From: Lachnospiraceae bacterium
GTDB taxonomy: Bacteria; Bacillota; Clostridia; Lachnospirales; Lachnospiraceae
DNA length: 64,000 nt
Reading direction: 5' to 3'
Assembly (NCBI GenBank): GCA_017465095.1
Contig: JAFTWX010000099.1
Location: 29,625 to 93,624, forward strand
In this document: positions 59,005 to 64,000 of the stretch, piece after piece
How the letters are laid out: each line of letters begins with the position of its first letter
How positions within the stretch are numbered: the first letter of the stretch is position 1
Notes under the pieces: model-generated
The model's database searches: none
Seen by the model: only the letters and a program-made list of their open reading frames with translations
What the model was told of the DNA's origin: nothing
Translations under genes and position numbers: made by a program

Positions 59005-60282
59005 ATGAAGACAGAAGGTATGATAAAGGCAATTGAACATGGGGAGCTGGATGACAGATTGTTGGATATTTACGTAGATGCTGCGAAACTTGCCTATCAG
59101 AAAGAGCGTTATGTGAAAGCCATAAAAAAATTTGAAAGTCATTACGGCGCGGGGGAAGCGGAGCTTTTCAGTGCACCGGGAAGAAGTGAAGTGGGTGGAA
59201 ACCACACGGACCATCAGCATGGAGAGGTGCTTGCTGCGTCCATCAATCTGGATACGATCGGTGTTGTAAGAGCAACGGATGATCAGCAGATCAGAATTAT
59301 TTCGGATGACTACGATGAAGTGGTTATTTCCTTGGATGATGTGGAAGCAAAAGAAGAAGAAAAAGAAACGACGAAAGCGCTGATAAAAGGAGTTGTTGCC
59401 GGCTTTGCGGAAGGCGGACATCAAGTGGGCGGATTTTGTGCATATGCTACCAGCGATGTGCTGATCGGAGCAGGGTTGTCTTCATCTGCTGCCTTTGAGA
59501 CCTTAATCGGAACCATACTTTCCGGATTGTACAATGAGATGAGCGTTTCCGCGGTTGAAATTGCGATGATCGGACAGTATGCAGAAAATGTATATTTCGG
59601 TAAGCCTTGCGGTCTTATGGATCAGATGGCATGCTCTGTCGGAAATCTGGTACACATTGATTTTGAAAATCCGAAAAATCCGAAAGTCGAGAAATTGGAT
59701 TTTAATATGAGTGAACATGGATACAGCTTATGTATCACAGATACCAAGGGTTCCCATGCAGATTTGACAGATGAATATGCAGCAGTCCCGAAGGAGATGA
59801 AAGCAGTAGCTAACTATTTCGGAAAAGAGGTACTTCGTGATGTTACTCATGACGAGGTTGTAAAAGAGATAGCCCTGCTCAGAAGAACGTTTGGCGACAG
59901 AAGTGTAATGCGTGCGATGCATTTCCTTTGTGAAAATGAGAGAGTGAAAAAAGAAGTAAAAGCTTTAAAATCAGGTGATATGAATCAGTTTTTGGAGAAC
60001 GTAAAAGCATCCGGTGATTCGTCTTACAAATATTTGCAGAATGTTTATTCCAATCATGATGTGCAGCATCAGAATGTTTCAGTTGCTCTTATGATGAGTG
60101 ACATTTTGTTGGAGACAGAAGGTGTATGCCGGGTTCACGGAGGCGGATTCGCAGGAACGATTCAGGCATTTGTAAAAAATGATTTTGTAAAAAACTATAA
60201 AGAACAGATGGATCACATTTTCGGGGAAGGTTCATGTAAGGATTTAAGAATCCGGAAATATGGTGGTATCAAGGTGTTATAA
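59005..60282 (+). CDS. galK: Galactokinase
   Basis: A 425-residue GHMP kinase phosphorylating galactose at C1. The galactose signature is GRSEVGGNHTDHQHG (about 53-67); it reads GRSE-V-GGNHTD instead of the usual GRVNLIGEHTD, a known clostridial variation. The ATP loop is GAGLSSSAAFE (about 155) and the C-terminal motif RVHGGGFAGTIQAF. The N-terminal extension of about 40 residues makes it longer than E. coli GalK (382). It lies 19 bases after lacM. Confidence 0.92.
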   Translation: MKTEGMIKAIEHGELDDRLLDIYVDAAKLAYQKERYVKAIKKFESHYGAGEAELFSAPGRSEVGGNHTDHQHGEVLAASINLDTIGVVRATDDQQIRIISDDYDEVVISLDDVEAKEEEKETTKALIKGVVAGFAEGGHQVGGFCAYATSDVLIGAGLSSSAAFETLIGTILSGLYNEMSVSAVEIAMIGQYAENVYFGKPCGLMDQMACSVGNLVHIDFENPKNPKVEKLDFNMSEHGYSLCITDTKGSHADLTDEYAAVPKEMKAVANYFGKEVLRDVTHDEVVKEIALLRRTFGDRSVMRAMHFLCENERVKKEVKALKSGDMNQFLENVKASGDSSYKYLQNVYSNHDVQHQNVSVALMMSDILLETEGVCRVHGGGFAGTIQAFVKNDFVKNYKEQMDHIFGEGSCKDLRIRKYGGIKVL

Positions 60283-60298
60283 GAGGAGGTTATAAGCG

Positions 60299-61282
60299 AT
60301 GAGAATTTTGGTGTTAGGCGGAGCCGGCTATATCGGTTCCCATACCGTTTATGAGTTGATTGATGCAGGACACGAAGTAATTGTGATTGATAATCTGTTA
60401 ACCGGATTTAAGGAAGCAGTTCATCCGGATGCGAAATTTTATGAAGGAGATATTCGAGACAGACAATTTTTAGATGATGTATTTGAGAAAGAGCAGATTG
60501 ACGGAATTATTCATTTTGCTGCAAGTTCACAGGTCGGCGAGAGTATGACAAATCCGCTGAAGTATTACAGCAATAACCTTTGCGGAACCGAAGTGCTTTT
60601 GGAAAGCATGGTTGCACATGGCATAGATAAGATTGTATTTTCATCTACGGCAGCAACCTATGGAGAGCCGGAAAATGTTCCTATTTTAGAAACAGACCGG
60701 ACACTTCCGACAAACTGCTATGGAGAGACGAAACTTTCCATGGAGAAAATGTTCAAATGGACGTCCAAAGCACATGACCTGCGATATGTATCACTCAGAT
60801 ATTTCAACGCATGTGGTGCACATCCGAACGGAAAAATCGGAGAAGCACACAATCCGGAGACACATTTGATTCCGCTTATTTTACAGGTTCCAAACGGAAA
60901 ACGAGAGTATATTTCCGTATTTGGAAATGATTATGACACAAAGGACGGTACTTGTATCAGGGATTATATTCACGTAAATGATTTGGCGCAGGCCCACATT
61001 CTTGCAATGGAATACTTAGCCGGAGGCGGCGAAAGCGATATCTTTAACCTTGGAAACGGAGTTGGATTTACAGTAAAAGAAGTTATCGATGTTGCAAGAG
61101 AGGTGACAAAGCATCCGATTCCGGCAAAGGAAGAGGCAAGAAGAGCCGGAGATCCATCGTCTCTTATCGCATCCAGTACAAAGGCGAAAGAGATTCTCGG
61201 ATGGAAGCCAAAATATGCAGATCTGCATACCATTATTGAGACGGCTTGGAAATGGCATGTAAACCATCCGAATGGATACTAA
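60299..61282 (+). CDS. galE: UDP-glucose 4-epimerase
   Basis: A 327-residue short-chain dehydrogenase-type epimerase. The NAD-binding motif GGAGYIGSHTVYELI is at the very N terminus, the catalytic region is FSSTAATYGEP...YGETKLSMEK (Tyr and Lys), and substrate contacts include RYFNACGAHPNGKIGE. It interconverts UDP-galactose and UDP-glucose in the Leloir pathway and can also supply cell-surface polysaccharides. GAGGAGG precedes the ATG; galT follows 21 bases later. Confidence 0.95.
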   Translation: MRILVLGGAGYIGSHTVYELIDAGHEVIVIDNLLTGFKEAVHPDAKFYEGDIRDRQFLDDVFEKEQIDGIIHFAASSQVGESMTNPLKYYSNNLCGTEVLLESMVAHGIDKIVFSSTAATYGEPENVPILETDRTLPTNCYGETKLSMEKMFKWTSKAHDLRYVSLRYFNACGAHPNGKIGEAHNPETHLIPLILQVPNGKREYISVFGNDYDTKDGTCIRDYIHVNDLAQAHILAMEYLAGGGESDIFNLGNGVGFTVKEVIDVAREVTKHPIPAKEEARRAGDPSSLIASSTKAKEILGWKPKYADLHTIIETAWKWHVNHPNGY

Positions 61283-61303
61283 TGATTTTGGGGAGGTATG
61301 GAT

Positions 61304-62785
61304 ATGAATCAATTAATATCTGAACTTGTTACATATGGTATGAATTGTGGTTTGGTTGATGCGGCAGATAAGGTGTACACCGTCAACAGACTTTTGGAAT
61401 TGTTTGAGTTAACTGCCTTTGAATGGGTTGATACAGACGCAAGAGCTTTAAATGAGATTCTTTCTGATATGCTGGATTACGCGGTTAAGACAGGAATTCT
61501 TAAGGATAATACCATCACAAACAGAGATTTATTTGATACAAGGATTATGGGAATTTTAACACCTATGCCATCGGTTGTAAGAAACAAATTCGATGCGCTG
61601 TATGTACAGAACCCTAAGACGGCGACCGATTTTTATTACAAATTCAGCAAGGATACAAATTATATTCGTACAGACCGCATTGCAAAAGATGAGAAGTGGC
61701 AGGCGCAGACGGACTATGGACTTGTTGATATCACCATCAATTTGTCCAAACCGGAAAAAGATCCGAAAGACATTGCAAATGCTGCCAAGCAGGCAAAAAG
61801 TGACTATCCGAAATGTCTTCTCTGCGAAGAAAACGAAGGCTATGCGGGAACACTTTCTCATCCGGCGAGACAAAATCATAGAATCATTCCTCTGCGGTTG
61901 GACGGACAGGATTACTTTTTACAGTATTCTCCATATGTGTATTATAACGAGCACTGTATCGTTTTTAATAAAGAACACGTACCGATGAAGATTGATAAGG
62001 AAGTGTTTGCGAAATTACTGGATTTTGTCGCATTGTTTCCGCATTATACCGTTGGTTCCAATGCTGATTTACCGATCGTAGGCGGTTCTATTTTAAGCCA
62101 TGATCATTTCCAGGGAGGTGCATACACCTTTGCTATGGCAAAAGCACCTTATGAATATATGTTTGAAATGGATGGCTATAAAGATGTGACAGCCGGTATT
62201 ATAAAATGGCCGATGTCTGTCATTCGCCTGCAGAGTGGGAATGCAAAAAGTATCGTTGAAGCTGCAAGCCACATTTTAGATTTGTGGCGCGGATATACCG
62301 ATGAGGAAGCATTTATCTTCAGCGAGACAGAAGGCGTACCACATAATACGATTACACCGATTGCCCGCAAAAGCGGCGATGTGTTTGAAATGGATTTGGT
62401 TCTTCGAAACAACATTACGACAGAAGAAAAGCCTTGGGGTGTGTACCATCCGGATGAGAAACTTCATCATATCAAGAAAGAAAATATCGGTTTGATTGAA
62501 GTTATGGGATTGGCAGTTTTGCCTGCAAGACTTAAAAAGGAAATGAGTATGCTAGCAGACGCTGTTGTAGAAGGAAAAGATATCAGAGCCATGGAAGAAA
62601 TCGAAAAGCATGCAGACTGGGTGGAGCAGTGGCGTGAAAACTATGAGATTACAGCAGACAACATAAATCAGATTCTCAAGGATGAAATTGCCAATGTATT
62701 TGTTCAGGTGCTGGAATGTGCAGGCGTGTATAAACGCACGGAGGAAGGACAGAATGCGTTTAAGCGGTTTATCGCATTTTTATAA
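61304..62785 (+). CDS. galT: UDP-glucose--hexose-1-phosphate uridylyltransferase, Firmicute type
   Basis: A 493-residue GalT of the second family (GalT_N/C of Firmicutes), longer than the 350-residue E. coli enzyme. The HIT-like active-site motif is ILSHDHFQGG (His-x-His, about residue 265). PKCLLCEENEGY and RIIPLRLDGQDYFLQYSPYVYYNEHCIV are typical of the family. The first in-frame ATG (61298) is too close to GGAGG, so the second (61304) is chosen. It ends the operon, before a strong terminator. Confidence 0.93.
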   Translation: MNQLISELVTYGMNCGLVDAADKVYTVNRLLELFELTAFEWVDTDARALNEILSDMLDYAVKTGILKDNTITNRDLFDTRIMGILTPMPSVVRNKFDALYVQNPKTATDFYYKFSKDTNYIRTDRIAKDEKWQAQTDYGLVDITINLSKPEKDPKDIANAAKQAKSDYPKCLLCEENEGYAGTLSHPARQNHRIIPLRLDGQDYFLQYSPYVYYNEHCIVFNKEHVPMKIDKEVFAKLLDFVALFPHYTVGSNADLPIVGGSILSHDHFQGGAYTFAMAKAPYEYMFEMDGYKDVTAGIIKWPMSVIRLQSGNAKSIVEAASHILDLWRGYTDEEAFIFSETEGVPHNTITPIARKSGDVFEMDLVLRNNITTEEKPWGVYHPDEKLHHIKKENIGLIEVMGLAVLPARLKKEMSMLADAVVEGKDIRAMEEIEKHADWVEQWRENYEITADNINQILKDEIANVFVQVLECAGVYKRTEEGQNAFKRFIAFL

Positions 62786-62806
62786 ACGTAAGAGAGTTAA
62801 TGGGAG

Positions 62807-62837
62807 CCCGCAGGTGTAGTAACCTGCGGGTGTTTTT
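62807..62837 (+). terminator. Terminator of the lac/gal operon
   Basis: CCCGCAGGT (62807-62815) pairs with ACCTGCGGG (62822-62830), followed by TGTTTTT. Confidence 0.88.
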
Positions 62838-62845
62838 GGTATAAT
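62837..62845 (+). promoter_or_regulatory. Extended -10 promoter of the alpha/beta hydrolase-folA unit
   Basis: TGGTATAAT at 62837-62845 is a TGN-extended -10. It begins in the T-run of the galT terminator; no -35 is evident. Confidence 0.55.
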
Positions 62846-62868
62846 GGGGTGAAAGCGGAGGAATTGCT

Positions 62869-63690
62869 ATGCCGGATATAAAACAATCATTTATAAAAGA
62901 CGAAAATGGAACTGTATATTATTGGAATACAGAGATTGATCCGATGAGGAAGACTCTTTTTTTCTTGCATGGGTTAACAGCGAATCATACGATGTTTGAA
63001 AAGCAGGTGGATTTTTTTAAAGATACTTATAACGTGATTGTCTGGGATGCGCCTGCACACGGGAAATCAAGACCATACAATAACTTTACGTATGGTAATG
63101 CAGCAGCTGTACTGTTACAGATTTTAAATGAGTTGCAAATCAAGGAAATTATATTAATCGGACAATCCATGGGCGGCTATATAGCACAGTCCTTTATAGC
63201 AAGATATCCGGAAATGGTAATCGGGTTTGTTTCGATTGATTCCACTCCGTTTGGAGATTATTATTCTAAGTCAGATATTTGGTGGTTAAAACAAATCGAA
63301 TGGATGTGTAAACCATTTTCGGAAAAACTGCTTAAAGTTTCCGTGGCAAAACAAAATGCGGTCACAAAGGTCGGTCGGGAGAACATGCTTGAAATGGTAA
63401 GCGACTACGAAAAAGAAGAACTATGTCATTTAATGGGTATTGGATATGCGGGATTTTTAGATGACAACAGGGAATTGCAATTATCTTGTTCTGCGCTGAT
63501 TTTAGTGGGAGAAAAAGACAATACGGGAAAAGTAAAACAATACAATAAAGAGTGGTCAAAGAGAACAGGAATTAAAATGACTTGGATTCCGAATGCAGCG
63601 CACAATTCGAATGTGGACAATCCGGAGTTTGTAAATCGTTGTATGGAAGAGTTTTTAGAAAGTATTACTATAGGAGGTTATAGAGAATGA
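62869..63690 (+). CDS. Alpha/beta hydrolase
   Basis: A 273-residue alpha/beta-hydrolase-fold protein. The oxyanion region is FFLHGLTANHTMFEKQ (about residue 33), the nucleophile elbow GQSMGGY (Ser about 103), the acid probably in LVGEKDNTG and the catalytic His in NAAHNSNVDNP (about 247). Substrate unknown; the fold includes esterases, lipases and peptidases. Its stop overlaps the dihydrofolate reductase start (ATGA), so both are translated together. CGGAGGA precedes the ATG. Confidence 0.87.
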   Translation: MPDIKQSFIKDENGTVYYWNTEIDPMRKTLFFLHGLTANHTMFEKQVDFFKDTYNVIVWDAPAHGKSRPYNNFTYGNAAAVLLQILNELQIKEIILIGQSMGGYIAQSFIARYPEMVIGFVSIDSTPFGDYYSKSDIWWLKQIEWMCKPFSEKLLKVSVAKQNAVTKVGRENMLEMVSDYEKEELCHLMGIGYAGFLDDNRELQLSCSALILVGEKDNTGKVKQYNKEWSKRTGIKMTWIPNAAHNSNVDNPEFVNRCMEEFLESITIGGYRE

Positions 63691-64000
63691 TCGGTTTAAT
63701 CGTCGCACGTTCCAAAAATAATGTAATAGGAAAAAATGGAAAAATACCTTGGAAGATCAAAGGTGAACAAAAGCAGTTCCGGGAACTTACAACGGGAAAC
63801 GTAGTGATTATGGGAAGAAAGTCCTATGAAGAAATCGGACGTCCTCTTCCGAATCGAAGAAATATTATTGTGTCCGGAACGAAAAAGTTTGAAGGAGATA
63901 ACTTGGAAACGGTTTCTTCCTTAAAGGAGGCAATTGCAGCTGCAGGTGATGCAGTCATTTATGTAGCAGGCGGATACGTATTATTTAAGGAAGCACTTCC
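63687..64000 (+). CDS. folA: Dihydrofolate reductase (3' end outside window)
   Basis: The first 104 codons are visible. MIGLIVARSKNNVIGKNGKIPWKIKGEQKQF contains the substrate-binding start and the loop with Asn/Gly-Lys before PW. VIMGRKSYEEIGRPLPNRRNIIVSG carries the NADPH-binding GRK(S/T)xExIG motif, and VIYVAGGYVLFKEAL the second cofactor loop. The acidic active-site residue is expected in the helix after PW; here it reads KIKGEQKQF, where Glu is the likely equivalent. AGGAGG lies upstream in the overlapping hydrolase gene. Confidence 0.93.
   Translation, partial: MIGLIVARSKNNVIGKNGKIPWKIKGEQKQFRELTTGNVVIMGRKSYEEIGRPLPNRRNIIVSGTKKFEGDNLETVSSLKEAIAAAGDAVIYVAGGYVLFKEAL

Overview
The window looks like a chromosomal segment of an anaerobic, endospore-forming Firmicute of the Lachnospiraceae type, probably a gut commensal. 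The evidence is gene content: spoVT, spoIID-spoIIQ and a SipL-type LysM spore-coat gene; a long type-2 isoleucyl-tRNA synthetase behind an Ile T-box; BspA-like leucine-rich-repeat surface proteins; a bile salt hydrolase; a lacLM-galKET cluster; and a candidate sigma-D promoter that hints at motility. The genus cannot be fixed from this sequence. No rRNA, tRNA, CRISPR array or complete insertion sequence was seen.

Layout. 1-5.3 kb: end of a phage-type Bro-N antirepressor, spoVT, a convergent DegV lipid-binding protein gene, then nicotinate phosphoribosyltransferase with an MFS transporter. 5.3-14.2 kb: T-box/ileS, glycogen phosphorylase, an LRR surface protein. 14.2-21.4 kb: an Rpn/PD-(D/E)XK gene, a small four-cysteine protein, two tandem DegV paralogues, an aconitase-superfamily hydratase, and an EF-hand-like protein with a sigma-D-like promoter and a CsrA-like hairpin. 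21.5-29.7 kb: spoIID-spoIIQ-amidohydrolase, a GH9-derived lipoprotein with ddl and murF, plsC, and a PrcB-domain lipoprotein with a near-perfect sigma-E promoter. 29.7-41.3 kb: pyrC-pyrK-pyrD, sipL, ispE-GntR, murI-DUF1934, then a secreted FKBP/trigger-factor-like lipoprotein, an NlpC/P60 hydrolase and a CarD-family regulator. 41.4-53.2 kb: bile salt hydrolase, a ParE/RelE toxin-antitoxin pair, a solute-binding lipoprotein with a membrane-bound LuxR sensor, a 2018-residue surface protein and a TPM-domain membrane protein. 53.4-62.8 kb: a galactoside regulon (HPr-like protein, AraC regulator, GPH symporter, lacL, lacM, galK, galE, galT). 62.8-64 kb: alpha/beta hydrolase and the start of dihydrofolate reductase.

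How it fits together. The lac/gal block is a self-contained lactose route: symporter, heterodimeric beta-galactosidase and the Leloir enzymes. The same 23-bp operator lies before the symporter gene and before an HPr-like gene that has lost the phosphorylatable histidine but kept the regulatory serine. Sporulation genes are scattered among housekeeping operons. Two of them, spoVT and sipL, share an unusual leader. A terminator-like hairpin carries the Shine-Dalgarno in its 3' arm, and a sporulation-type promoter is threaded through it so that only read-through RNA should contain the whole hairpin.

The observations I would follow up first are that hairpin/promoter architecture, the 330-bp inverted duplication joining the 3' ends of spoVT and degV, the sigma-D/CsrA-like leader at 20.1-20.3 kb, the shared operator of the HPr-like gene and the lac/gal operon, and the binding-protein/LuxR-sensor pair that has no permease. 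All promoter, operator and RNA calls come from reading motifs and spacing by eye.
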